From contig NC_088315.1 in NCBI RefSeq assembly GCF_910592395.1, positions 3,600,501 to 3,660,500 of the forward strand: a stretch of DNA of 60,000 nucleotides. Direction: 5' to 3'. The notes under the pieces are model-generated. The model was not told where the DNA came from and ran no database searches. It saw nothing but the letters and a program-made list of their open reading frames with translations. Below, piece by piece: positions 25,601 to 38,019 of the stretch. This stretch comes from Lineus longissimus (lineage: Eukaryota; Nemertea; Pilidiophora; Heteronemertea; Lineidae). Made by a program: the position numbers and the translations under genes. How positions within the stretch are numbered: the stretch's first letter is position 1; the number at the start of each line of letters is the position of its first letter.

Positions 25601-27493
25601 ATTTCATCTCAACTGAAAGCAATCTTTAATTTATGTCCTAATCAAATTCACATTCTTCTTCTCGCTTCAGGTAAGTCTCTTATCTGAAAGAACACGTTCT
25701 GTGGTAAGTCGCAGGTTATATTCAGTCAGGCTAAAATTCAGCTAAGACTATTATCAAGAATTAATTTCTTGCTATTGCAGTGTATCTTTTTATTCGGAAA
25801 GTAGATCAGAAAGGGATTCGGGCTGTTGTCAATTACTGCATGTATTCAATGTGGGAACACATTTTACTTGACAACTGGCGTTGAAGGCTAACCCTCTACC
25901 CTTTTTGTCACGGTTCATTGCAGAGGGTAGGAAAGAGGGGAGTGAGGTGGTGCAGGGTGGGTGATGGTACAGAGATGAAGAGCCAAGCAATACTAGCCCA
26001 TCACATGACACACATCATGTTAATCTCGTAGCGAACACGCCAAAGGTAGACTGTGAAAGAGTCTATCCTAGCATGAACTACATTCGTTCAGGAATTTACA
26101 TTCCTTTCAAAACTTTCTAGACAGAATGGTATCCCTGATTCATCTTCTCGTATTCCAATTAATGTGATGGCTCTGATCATGTTCTGTCCACTGGTCCGGC
26201 AGATAAGACTGCACTTAATAGGATCCCTAGCATGTAGGGAAACAAAACCAACCAGCTTGCGTTTCCTATTCACTTAGACCAACCGTTCATGATGCCCTCC
26301 CCAACCCACAGCCGATAATTACATGGCAAAGCATTCAGTTGCAATGAACCTGCCTTTGTCAAAGAAATTGACAGCAAGAGTTGGAGGTTGTATACTGTCA
26401 TTACAGACGTTTAAATTTAGGCAAGATACCCATTGGTCTGTGAGGATTGAATTGTTAAATGCTGTCATTTTTGAATTCATTCTTTAATTGTTCAAGAATG
26501 AACAGTAACATATTGCTTTGCAGTCTTATGTTCGATACATCCTTGCAAACACAAGTAGTCCATGATGCAGAATACGCACGTTTACTGTTTTGAAGCAGTT
26601 CTCAGATTACGCAGCACATCGTAGCCACGAACTTCTCAAACTATGTAATGTGATGCATTGAGTTTTGAAACAGGGACTCCTTTGTGATCGGGAGAAAAAA
26701 ATTATTGTGTGGAAACGGGAAGCATACTTTGAGTTACTGGAGTAAACTTAGAATACGGAGTGGTTATGAAACTGAACACCGATTACAAAAACATTCTGAC
26801 ATGATACAAGTATAATTCTTATAAAAACACCTCGCACTTCGACAATGACAGTATCATATGTCAGATGCGGGATGCGCGCTCTTCTTACTTTCATGTATGT
26901 GCCGGTTTACTGTTTCGTATTTTTTTAATGAAATGTGAAATAATGGGCGAATAATTTATTTGCACGAAGTTAGAGGTGAATTACTATCTGTGGGAAGTTG
27001 CGCCAGGATTTTGAAGGAGGGGATTCATGGAAAATAAGTTGTGATCGGGAATTTAACGCGGTACTGCTACGTGTATTTGAGCTTTGCCTTCAGCTGTAGC
27101 AGGCCCTGAAAGTTGCAGTGACTGTGCCAAAACATTTTGAAAAAACATTTTAACTGGGTGCAGATCATTTGCCGTTGAACTGTTCAATCATCTGTTTCCG
27201 ATTGGTAGGAAGTCTCCCCGAGTAACATATATACTGTTTCGCCAGATTTTTTGCCTCTGTCGATGATGAAGAATCGAGCGGACCGAAAGCAGCTGGAAGC
27301 TTATATCACTATTCCTTTGACCAAATGACCGGAAGTCGCCCCATTTTCTGCTGCAGGAAACATTAAAAGAATCGTATTGTGTGCATGAGCGGCTTGATTC
27401 ACGATTTACGAGTGTGTTCCGGCGTAAGTTGTAAGTCTTAGGGGCTCCAAAGAGCGATCTATCAATTTGTAAGTCTGTTTCGACACTTTCTGA
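22632..27493. other. Gene-free spacer
   Basis: No supportable gene. The 5' flank and probable 5' UTR of the ANK-cGLR gene occupy the left end. A more GC-rich block near 24590-24900 stands out from its AT-rich surroundings but contains no recognisable gene or RNA. The remaining open frames are short and unconvincing. Confidence 0.5.
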
Positions 27494-28928
27494 ATGCATG
27501 ACTTCACCGGGCAGCCATTCGATGCAGTGTCGGCCGACAATGTCACCGGCCTGGCACGGTCATCGTACGTCGAACTCTTGGAACTTGTGACTTCTCTTCT
27601 TTATAGGTGGTTCACCGTCGTAGTCATCGGCCTCGGTGTTCCCGGAAATATCATGTCCTTACTGATTACGCTAAAACAGGACAACCGCCACATTAGTACA
27701 TGTATTTACATGGCTGGTTTGGCTATTGTGGACACTGGCCTTCTCATCATGATGATTCTCTACAAGACGCTGCGACTGCATGGCCAAGGCCTGGATGGAA
27801 ACTGGACGTTTCTGACGTGAGTATTATCCTCATCACCATCGTCATCACCACCGTAATTTCAGAATCTACATCTTAATCTGCATCTTTTCTTACTGAGCTG
27901 TTGATGATGTGGTGGTTTTGCCTTGGATTTTCACAGGACGCGAGCGGCCGGCCGGATTCAGGCAGAGAAGGCAGTTTTCTGCTGTACTTGATGGAGTCCT
28001 AATTTATAAGCAATGAAAGTGTTTAATTATTGGCTAAACAAAATAATCCGTGGAAATATTATATGTTAGCAATAGGCCACTAGTGCAAAGACATACTTGA
28101 AAATAGAAATCAATGCTTCAGGCAATTTCCTTTTTTGAAAACAGGATAAGAATAGCAACAGGAAATTCAGAGTTTTAATAATGGAACGATATTTCGGAAG
28201 AAAAACGTGTAATTGATAAATAAAATTGCTTTAATTTTGTTTTATTTAGCATAATGTGGTACGGAGGAGACGGATTTGCCATAATTTCCGGTTTGTTCTT
28301 GGCCGAAATGAGCATCGATCGAGCTATCGCCATCATGTATCCAATGAAAGCAGCCACTATTTGCACTGCCTCGAGAGCGGTCAAGGTGACATTGGCCACC
28401 GCTGCGATCGAGTTATTCCTTCAAGCGCAGGCATTCATTGTCCTCACCGTGCCCGATCCCCCAAACGGCGCCTTGATTGTTAACTTTCCCGCCGCCAGGT
28501 GGTACGAAGCTGTATACAACGCCTATCTCGTCGCCATGGGAACCGTCCTACCATTTTCTGTTCTCGTCGTCTGTAACATCACTATAATAATCGGCGTCAG
28601 TCGGGCAGCGAGGAAGCGGAGAAAAATAAAATCGGGTAAAGACAAGAAAATTAACGAAACAAATCTTACTGCAATGTTGTTCATGACGTCATTTGCATAC
28701 TTCGTCTGCTCATGCCCAAAACGAATCAACCAGGCCGTGTTTGTTTACGATTTGAATGACCCCTACTGGCGGGCGATGTACTGGCTACAATTCTGGGTTT
28801 GCAATGAAATATGGCACATTAATTTTGCTATTAATTTTTACGTTTACTTTCTCGGCGGTGGAAAGAAATTCCGACGGGATGCCAGAGAAATTGTCATGAA
28901 ATTTTTCTATTGTTGTTGGGCCAAGTGA
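27494..28928 (+). CDS. Rhodopsin-like GPCR A (two exons), orphan
   Basis: Exon 1 is 27494-27816 and exon 2 is 28250-28928, joined through a GT (GTGAGT) donor and a TTTATTTAG acceptor in phase 2, giving 333 residues. An in-frame TGA directly precedes the ATG. Seven hydrophobic segments are visible: GVPGN in TM1, DRA (131-133) in place of DRY at the end of TM3, CSCP instead of CWxP in TM6, and NFYVY (303-307) instead of NPxxY in TM7, followed by FLGGGKKFR. No cysteine is present at the start of TM3 or in the second extracellular loop, so the usual disulfide is absent. One N-glycosylation site (NVT) lies in the N-terminus. It is paralogous to the GPCR at 48477-50120. Closest in style to FMRFamide/orphan invertebrate peptide receptors; ligand unknown. 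Confidence 0.85.
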
Positions 28929-31920
28929 CAATCCAGGGTACTGTAGCAAGAACTAGATTCCGCGGTGACTCGGTGCAATGGCTTGGGTTCCCCAAATCGG
29001 ACACGGTGACCTTTGGTCAGGTTTGACCTGGACAAGTGACCTGGACAAGCGGCGACGACATTTCTCTCACCAAAATCTCACAATTGTTCTACGAAACAAC
29101 AAAATAGTGCTATTTTCTGCACATCATTTTGTAAAGTTGACCTTATAAAGCAATTGTTTCATATATTCCATAAAAAACCGAACCAAAAGAAAACAATAGC
29201 TATTTCAGATCGGATACTTATCATAGCAACATAGTTGGTATCTCTTTAAGAAATATCCATTGGGTTGAAAGGTACATGTACATGTATACATGTATCCTTT
29301 AGCCAGTTGAGGGGCGCCTGTACAAATTGGCCTATTTTATCCATATAATATGCCGATATTTACCAAACGCGCCTCAACCGGCCCTATTACGTCGTAATCC
29401 CTACATAAACATGCCGATTTATCGGCGTTGTGAGTCGGTCGGTATTCCTCCTCCTGAAGACGGATACTCTTGGAATGACGCACACCGTCGAAAAATCGAC
29501 CTGAACATAATGCAGCCAGGTATATACACTAACATTATGTACACATTCACCACACTGAGAATACAACAGGCTACCGACATCTTTCCTCCTTTTCTTAAGT
29601 TCCTGCTAAGAGCATGCTACCCCTGGTCTTGATGTCTTTCTCAAAGACACTCCGCCCGCTGCTCAAAGAAAACTTCAGGAGAACCGTCATGCACTTGGTC
29701 AGACGACTTGGTCAACATTATCTAGTGATTTAAGATGCTCTGCACGGTGAACTGGACGACAGTATTAAACAGTATGTGCTGCAAGTCCCCAGGAGTGGGC
29801 GGGGTTTCGAATCGAATTTCGGCGGCCAGTTAATTCTATGCCTCCTTATTGGTGACCCAGGAGGCCTTTGGTAACCAAGACCCTCGGCTCTCAGAAGGAA
29901 GCGAATAGATTTCCCTTTACAAACTGGAGATATCATGGAATGAAATAATGTAGCGAGGAGGACGATATCGAGTGGTGAAGAGCGGCTGAAACGGTCGTAT
30001 TTGCTTGATTTCAAAGGGTAACTCATCTCTCCTTTGTCAATTCGTGAGTGAATAGCAGTTGTTGGTTAACACCGATAATTTTGAAACACTGATAGCCATA
30101 GAGACAATCTCAACACACGAAGACGCGCATGTGGTTTCATCACGACCACGACATCAATGGCAAAGAGCAAAAACGTGGCATTCTCAAGAGAGACTTGTCT
30201 AGCATGATACCTCCATCTCTCGCATAACAATAGGGTTCCAAATATACTCCTAAAATAGTTAACTTGATTATGGAGAAAGTGATATTCTTAATGCAAGTGA
30301 TACCACTAGCTCCAAGCATATTTCTGGTGAACAATACGTCTGCACCTTCGGTTGACTAAGCCCTGTTTGCCCGCTAGACAAAAGCAACCAGATTAAATTT
30401 CTTCTTCAGTAAGTACGATCGTGTTATTCTTCTACCTAATTCCCTTTAACCGTAGCTTCCGCATTCCGATAATGATTCAATTCTAGCGTGTATAAGGACA
30501 ACGAAGGCTGTCATGGGCATGAAGATGCCTAGAGGATTGTTTCTCTCTCAGTCAGTTATATATTTGACGTCTTACCGCAACAGGACAAAGGCCGTGTGTT
30601 GTGTGTCAAGTCAAGCATTTCTGAATTCATCACAAATTTTTCTTTCCTTTTAATTATCAAATGTTAATATGAAGCAGCTTGGAAAGCATCAGTTTTGATC
30701 ATCCTTAAATCATTCCGAAAGGAGATTACTTTAGTACCTTGCCATTCCATTGGCTGGTTGCACAACTTACCGCGGTAGCAATGTTGTCAGAAAAATTAAG
30801 TGGCATCAGGAACATTCTCCTTATCGCGTGTTTGGCATTCTTATCCGAGTCACGTTCTGTATCTGACCAAGCATCGCCGATGACGCCTCGATGCTTTCTC
30901 TGTAGCGCTGCTTTGAATAGCAAACAAAATCTGTTGTGCGTAAGTGATGCATTAGTTGCGAACCTAACAGTTACAGCCGTGAACACAAAAGTGTCATCCT
31001 TTCGTCAATGGTACATTTTTTACGTTTGCAGTTCTGAAGCAGTAATGATTCAATTAATTTCGCTGTGCCTCACACCTTCTCATAAATGACTTCATTTGGT
31101 CATTGTAGCTTCAAGACTTGTTGATGGTTGATTTAATCTCTTTATTATGATCATACAATATTTAACTATCTTATATCTGGATCATGCAGTACCTGGTAAG
31201 CGTGACAATGGCTCTGAAGAAGGTGGAAAAGGAAAAGCTATATGATATCTCTGAACACATTGGTATACTTGCCCTCAATGTAATATCATATAAACTGTAA
31301 ATCACCAAATTCGCGGCTTATTACAGTTGTGATTGTAGAGGCCTGCCGGGTGCTGTTACTCTCCTCACATGCCTATGCAAACGAGCTGGACAAAGGCCTG
31401 GAAGAGTCAATGTCAAAGATCCGATCGGCCGCCAGTGTAACAATGGCAGTCCAAGATATGTATAACATGTGACATGTACACTGTCTGTGACAATGAGGAG
31501 TCGAAACCTGCCGCACTTCGATCGTAATGAGAATTCAATGAAATGTAAATTCTTAATGCAATTCAGATATTTTTTAAGACGATTTCTCATCACTACACCC
31601 GGTGCATCCAATATTAGCTTAATGGCTAATCCATGGGATATAAAAAACACGAATTCACCACAATTTCCTCAGAGTGATAACGAATATCATTCACCGCGTC
31701 TATCTATTGTCGAGTAATTTCTTCAATTTCCCCTCCGCGGATGGTTTTCCGTTCACTGGAGATGTTATCAGACTTGGCACAGTCTTTTTCTTAAAAAAAA
31801 ACTTGTCTTTGCAGTTAGCTGTTTATTTACCTACTTGGCTGTGGAAGTGTCAAAAAGTGTAAATACACGTTCGACTATCGCGCCATAAGTAATGTAGAAA
31901 CTGGAAACAAAACATATTGA
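28929..31920. other. Gene-free spacer
   Basis: 3' flank of GPCR A, then AT-rich DNA with no supportable gene. Around 29270-29297 three TACATGTA palindromes occur almost back to back. The open frame at 30739-31089 matches no family I know. Confidence 0.5.
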
Positions 31921-32102
31921 TCTTGGCTACATGTGGCCGTAGTTTGGTAAGTCTACGATTGATAATTTTGGAGTTATTCAAAATAAGAATTATATGATTT
32001 TGTTTACTTAATCTTGGCTACATGTGGCCGTAGTTTGGTAAGTCTACGATTGATAATTTTGGAGTTATTCAAAATAAGAATTATATGATTTTTTTTACTT
32101 AA
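31921..32102. repeat. 91-bp tandem duplication, near-identical
   Basis: Copy 1 is 31921-32011 and copy 2 is 32012-32102. They start TCTTGGCTACATGTGG and differ only near the end (TTTTGTTTAC against TTTTTTTTAC). The near identity points to a recent event, or to an assembly artefact. No coding function. Confidence 0.95.
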
Positions 32103-34670
32103 TATCTTATTGACTTTATGACATCGGTGATAGTAATTGATGCAAGCGACCTTATCAGTCATTTGAGACGGGCATGAAGTTATTATAAGTGTTGATTTTA
32201 CCTTTAGTATAAGTAATCGGATTGATCTTCGGGTTCAAAAGATTTAAGAAAAGGAAAATGGGTTCACTTCTTTGAAGAGAGGTATTAGTCTTCATACAGG
32301 GGATGGGTAAAGCCAGCGGACAAAAATACATTACTGAGTCGTGTAATTGGTGTCTTTATGGACAACTTGGTCGACTTGCACATCCTTGGTTAGTACGTAA
32401 TTGGTGTGAGAGTAAATCGGATTTTCATGCTCATTACAAAATCTTCTCGAGGTGTCTCAAGAAGAACTCTGACTGAACTTGAAATCTGTAGAAATCTGTT
32501 AAATTCTAAATCTGTTTGATAGAAGGGAATCTTCTGCTCCAGTACTCTTAAAATCAGGTAGAGACGTGGTTTTTTATTTGAACATTTTAATTATTCTTAT
32601 GACAATGTCAAACTACTGTAAATCGTACTGTAAATTGATGTAGAGCAAAACCCAGAGAGCACCGACAGTTTGACCTGGCCCAGCTCCTGCCCAGTACCCC
32701 TTAGAATAAATCCTAAGGACGCAGTCATCTACATGTATATACCAGTAAATTATTGGGCAAGATCAGTAATCAATACCAAATGTAATACCCATAAAGACAT
32801 GTTCGCCTAATTTACCCCTGGGAGGGACTTTTTTCTCCCTTTTGTGTGGGTGGCTATCGGGATGATTTCTTCCGTCGTAATTGGGCAAAACACCTCTTGA
32901 ATGACGGAGAAAGGATCAAGCTGCCACTCAGAGATATGGGCCGTGATGGGTCACTGATGGGCGGAAGATCAGTGACGCCGGTTCACTTTTCTTTCGTTGA
33001 TTCGTCTGGGTTTTTTTCTTCAGAAACAAAAGTGATTTTTAAAACAAATTTTCTTCTTCATGAACCGGGTGAAAATCTTGATTTTAAAGGTCCGTTCCGG
33101 GAAAATGGCACAACGAATGTACGAGACCCCACCATTGCGCTATCATCAACGCATCTATACAAAAGTTATCTAATCCATACTTTCAAAAATAATCTCACAT
33201 TTCATGTACCAAATGATAATACATTTGTACCGGTGCACATGCACCAAGAATACGACGTGTAATGTATTAAGTGGCCAGCAGCTCCCCAGCTTGGCACACG
33301 CCGGGGGCACACGATCCCGTCAGAATAACTTCAATCCTGAATATCCAGAGACACAAATGATGTTCACTATACAATTTTACATGTTCTTTAACAAATGTTT
33401 AACACCATGTTCAATATATCACTAAGATATGATCAAAGTATCACACAAAATTCGGAAATTCATATGCATACACCTGTAAACTGAAGGCCGACCACTCATA
33501 CATACGAGCGACCACACAAACTGTTCACCTTGCCCACTCGCCGGAACTGACATTGAATACATGCATTACGTTTATGCATGTACGTCATTACCAAGGGTGT
33601 TACTCAAATCGAAGTGGCGGACAATAGGAAACTTGTTAGTGTCGCCTGTACAATACAATACCCAGCCTATGCAGGCTTACGAGACAAAGGGTATGAATTG
33701 CGTTACGCCATCACCTCATTTTGGGCTTGGTTTATTTGTTATGAGGACTACGCCTGTGTGCGCCTTTGTTGCAAAGACTGTTAGATTTGGTGTTTTATGT
33801 AATCTATTGCAACGCTAGTTGCCACAAGAAAAAAATCGTGACTGTGGCTTGCATGCGTTCGATATCAAGACCTATTCTGTTAGCTGTGACATTCAGCACT
33901 CAACTCAATTTGCGCATCTGTAGGTGATAATCCATTGTCTGTCTGAGACGATAACCTTTTAGTGCCGCCTATTTTTCGCTTGAAGATGAAAGGAAAGTTT
34001 TTGAGGGGCAAATTGGATTGAGTACACCTTAAGTAGCTCTGAAAAAAGCATTTAGAAGTCTGTAGTTGACTGTTTGGTGAACATTGGGGCCGCTGCAGCG
34101 TCACTTTATCTTTTACCAAAAATGATTTAAAGTGAATGGTTCTTTTCTAATGTATCAGTGTCCCTCGGGCCCCTCTCAGAAAACCCTTGACATCAGCAAT
34201 ATTGGAGTTTATGACAGTAATGATATCCAACGGCAACAAAATGTCATTTACATCCTGGGCAAATGTGGTTATTACCTTTATTTGTCATTCTCAATATCAA
34301 ATCACATTACGATTATCTCAATTCCTTGCAGTCCATTAAACTATTCCGATTAGATTTATTTTTCGATGGGTTTTAAGGGTATAACACCAGCGACTTCAAC
34401 CTCTTCTAACTTCCATTGAATATTGTCACGTACACGGTGTGCCAGAGAAAAACATAACCTACTTTGAGTGTGCATATGTACACCGTAATGCTGTACAGGC
34501 AGGACAGAACAATGGTGACAATTTTTGTTATTCACGATGGGCAAGTGCCGTTTTAATCATGATACAGCCGGTCCATACGAAAGCATGTTGCCTAACAAAA
34601 GAATATGCTCAATAGACCCTGCTCTTCCGCCATGTAACACTAAAATACCCTTTCTCAGCTCAGTGATATT
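32103..34670. other. Gene-free spacer
   Basis: No supportable gene. The 138-codon plus-strand frame at 32846-33262 has no recognisable domain, no repeat partner in the window and no convincing exon signals, so it is not called. Confidence 0.5.
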
Positions 34671-34770
34671 AGATTTTTCGCATTGACGTCAGGACAGTTT
34701 GATACTCAGTCAACTCCCAAAGATTTTTCGCATTGACGTCAGGACAGTTTGATACTCAGTCAACTCCCAA
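34671..34770. repeat. 50-bp perfect tandem duplication
   Basis: Copies at 34671-34720 and 34721-34770 are identical, starting AGATTTTTCGCATTGACGTC. Each contains a TGACGTC palindrome of the CRE/ATF type, so the duplication doubles a possible bZIP site, though no nearby gene start supports a regulatory role. Confidence 0.95.
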
Positions 34771-37700
34771 AGGTAATTTTGCTCTAAAGTTGTCAAGTGA
34801 CATTATTACGGCAACCTTGGTATGAATTTTAAAGGATTTTACAGGAGTTGTTGATCATATTAGGGGCAGTGCTAAATGACATGTGTTGGCGTTATGCCCG
34901 ATATGATTATTGTTATATCCTTTGATATTTTAATTGATTTAGTTTTAGAATTGCTTGTTGAAGTTTATAGAAAGGATTGCCAAGGTGTTCCAGTGGTAAG
35001 CCCGTGCTAGTGTCAAGTCGTCATGGCCCCGGACATCGGTCATTTGCAGCTTTTAAAAAACCTCACCAGATGGTCAGAAAATGGTCGATTTGAAGAATCG
35101 CTTGCACAGTACAGGTGGAAAATTCGCAATCTTGAAAGCAGGAGCTATTGCCTTAATTTTAGTTGACAGAGGCTTAATAATCTATCTGTAACGCAATGAG
35201 AGGAACATAAAAACATAACCAAGCCTACTCATTTGATTGGGTGACGCGGTATTCGTTTTTGAGAGTTTCTCTCATTGTTTGGGAACGCTGAAATTCAGTT
35301 TCACACGTTTTCCTCGGTTTCTCTCGATTCTATGGTATATTGTATTGAAACACTGAAATATGGGGAACAAACATTTAGTGGGTACAACACAAAATCAGTG
35401 GAGCCTCGGGAACATTCAAAATACACCTGTGCACTTGAAATCTCCGTGTTTATTGATATGTGTCTCTGATTTGGACCATTCACCGACCTAAGTTGCACAA
35501 GCAGAGAGATTTCAAGCTAACGAGGATTGTCATTCTGAAAATAAAACATCCCATCAATTTGAAATTCTCAAAAGACAGTTTCCTAGTCGGTAAATTGGAA
35601 ACAACACACGCGTAAAGTTAATTAAATGGATTCTGCTTTGCTGTTCATTTTTAACATTTTATATGAAAATTCCTTCCACGGACGCGAAGGTATCGGCACG
35701 ATTTACTTTCGGGGATTCTGTTTTAGGTAAGTGCAACTTTCTGTAATAAGAGTTCATGGCAAAGTTGGGGAGGCTAATGGGATTCCAGAGAAGGTATGAA
35801 TGGTATTCAGCTGTTCCCTTGAAATTTTAGTCTATTTTATGAATATTATTTGGCACCGGATGCCCTCCATTGGTAATGTCATCAAATGGTCTTTCGGAGA
35901 AATAAAAATATTTCCACAGATTATGACGTACATGTAACATACGAGAAACCATTTAAATGACGATATAGAAAATACAACGGAATTGGTTGGACTCAGTCAG
36001 ATGAATGGACAATATCATGCTGTCTTTTGCCAAATACTGGACCTTACGGCAACTCATGAGTCGGATTGCCATGTATCATTAAATGAACCCAATTTCAAAT
36101 TTTACGTCCTAGTTCCTCGTCAGTGCACATTCGATAGGCAAGCACGTAAACTTAATTAAAGGGCTCGTATTGCTGTTATCCTTGAACAAAGACAATGCTT
36201 CCATGCACGTCATGGTATCATCACGATGTGACTTCGGGGGATTAAAGTTTAGGCAAATGAAACCTTTTCTAACGAGATAGGTTGATCAGCATTACAAATT
36301 TCCCCACAGATTACGTAGTTATGAGACAGATGGGAGTTTCGTTGCAACTCTGAATATCAATCCGCCGATGGTAAAAAAAAATTTGTGATTTCGAAATGTT
36401 GGTGGTTTGTTGTACAAGAAGTTCGATTCAATGAATGCCGCATCGATCATGAGGTGTATGGAGGTCAACTCCGATAGATTGCAATATCAAAAACTCTTTT
36501 TTGAAAGGGAAATGGGCAATTCAGCCATGCATGGTTGCTCAGAAAAATCGCTGTTTCTTTGGGGCACTTTTCGAGAGAGAAGAATTGAGGAATCAATTGA
36601 TAACCGAGAGTGAACCTTCCAGTTGATCATCACAGTCATGTTGGCAGGCCAGGTGCATCAATCTTAAATTCAATCAAATAACACAAGATGAGATGAGACC
36701 TTAATGTCTTTGACCTGGTTATCACAGAGGGCAGTCGTCTGGAACTGCCGCAATTCGTTTTCCTTTGGCTGATGACAGGCAGACTTGAGCGTAAGTATCA
36801 ATGATATTGGTCTCCGGATATGTCGCAATATGAGAGAGCGATCTCTTATCAGGGGCTGCATCATTCATGAGCGGCCAGCCTCGTAAACAAGTGCGTCTAC
36901 GGGTGCCACTGACATCTCCGCATCTTAAAACCAGACGAAGATACGGATCTGCGGAGAAGCTAGTCTGTTTTTGACACAAAGAATTTCCAGTTGGGTATAG
37001 ATGGTTATCGAACTGATACTACTTAACATTGTATTGATATAAATCGAGAAATAGGTTACTTTCGTTAGCAAAAACATGTTTCTTCTCTAGACCTGGACAA
37101 CAACTTTAGAACATCTTCGATGAAATTTGGATATAAATAATCAGATGGAATACAGAGGGTGTGAAATGATGATAAAAAAGATTTTTATATGCATGTATAC
37201 GTGCATTTGATCGATGACGAATTACTTGGATTTACTGGACCCCTAGGCCTCCTACCAAAAGCACATTAAGTCTTTTGCGTCACGAAACTTCAGCAGGAAT
37301 AAATCATAATGAGACGCAATTCGTACCTTTAGAGTGTCGGTATGTATAGCATTGCTTTGATGTTATGGTCGGTGTGCGTCTGACAGCGGAAATGGAAATA
37401 GCGCAAGGAGAAAATTGGTACAGTGCTCATCTATTCGTCTGTTCTCTTTGATATATTTTATCTCGTTGCCAGAATAATCAGGAATTTGTGGTGGGCTGAC
37501 ATGTTTATTGCATGACCAAGGGCCAGTTGATTGTCTTATGTGCCCAGTTCACCTGCGGCGTGGTCTTAGATGTGACTTTTTTCTCAGGGCGAGCACTCTG
37601 CAGAGTCCTGGAAAGAACTCATAAATGAGAAATTGGACCTGACGAGAATTACAAGTAGCACAACGGGCCAGTGTGTCCAAATTATGTTTTCGTCTTCGAG

Positions 37701-37789
37701 GAGTCCTGTGTCTTTGGGATATTGATTTAGGAGGAGAAGTCGAAGGAAAGCATCATTGCAGGATTAATCCACCACCAGCTGTCAGAAAT
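34771..37789. other. Gene-free spacer
   Basis: No supportable gene or RNA. Short open frames on both strands overlap one another and show no family features. Confidence 0.5.
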
Positions 37790-38019
37790 AATTACTGTAT
37801 TGGCTGATCACAGAGGTAACCAGCAGAATGTGACTAATTACTGTATTGGCTGATCACAGAGGTAACCAGCAGAATGTGACTAATTACTGTATTGGCTGAT
37901 CACAGAGGTAACAAGCAGAATGTGACTAATTACTGTATTGGCTGATCACAGAGGTAACCAGCAGAATGTGACTAATTACTGTATTGGCTGATCACAGAGG
38001 TAACAAGCAGAATGTGACT
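37790..38019. repeat. 46-bp minisatellite, five copies
   Basis: Exactly five head-to-tail units begin at 37790, 37836, 37882, 37928 and 37974, each starting AATTACTGTATTGG and ending CAGAATGTGACT. Units 1, 2 and 4 read GTAACCAGC while 3 and 5 read GTAACAAGC, showing that a two-unit block was itself duplicated. There are no spacers, so this is not a CRISPR-like array. Confidence 0.97.

Noticed and set aside
27863-27900. Possible mini-exon after TAATTTCAG in the intron of GPCR A
   Set aside because: In the required phase it reaches a stop after eleven codons and has no donor before it.
32846-33262. 138-codon plus-strand frame
   Set aside because: No recognisable domain, no conserved partner, no exon signals; length alone is weak evidence.
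37790-38019. Regular repeats that might suggest a CRISPR array
   Set aside because: Units are directly head-to-tail without spacers, in an animal genome; it is a minisatellite.
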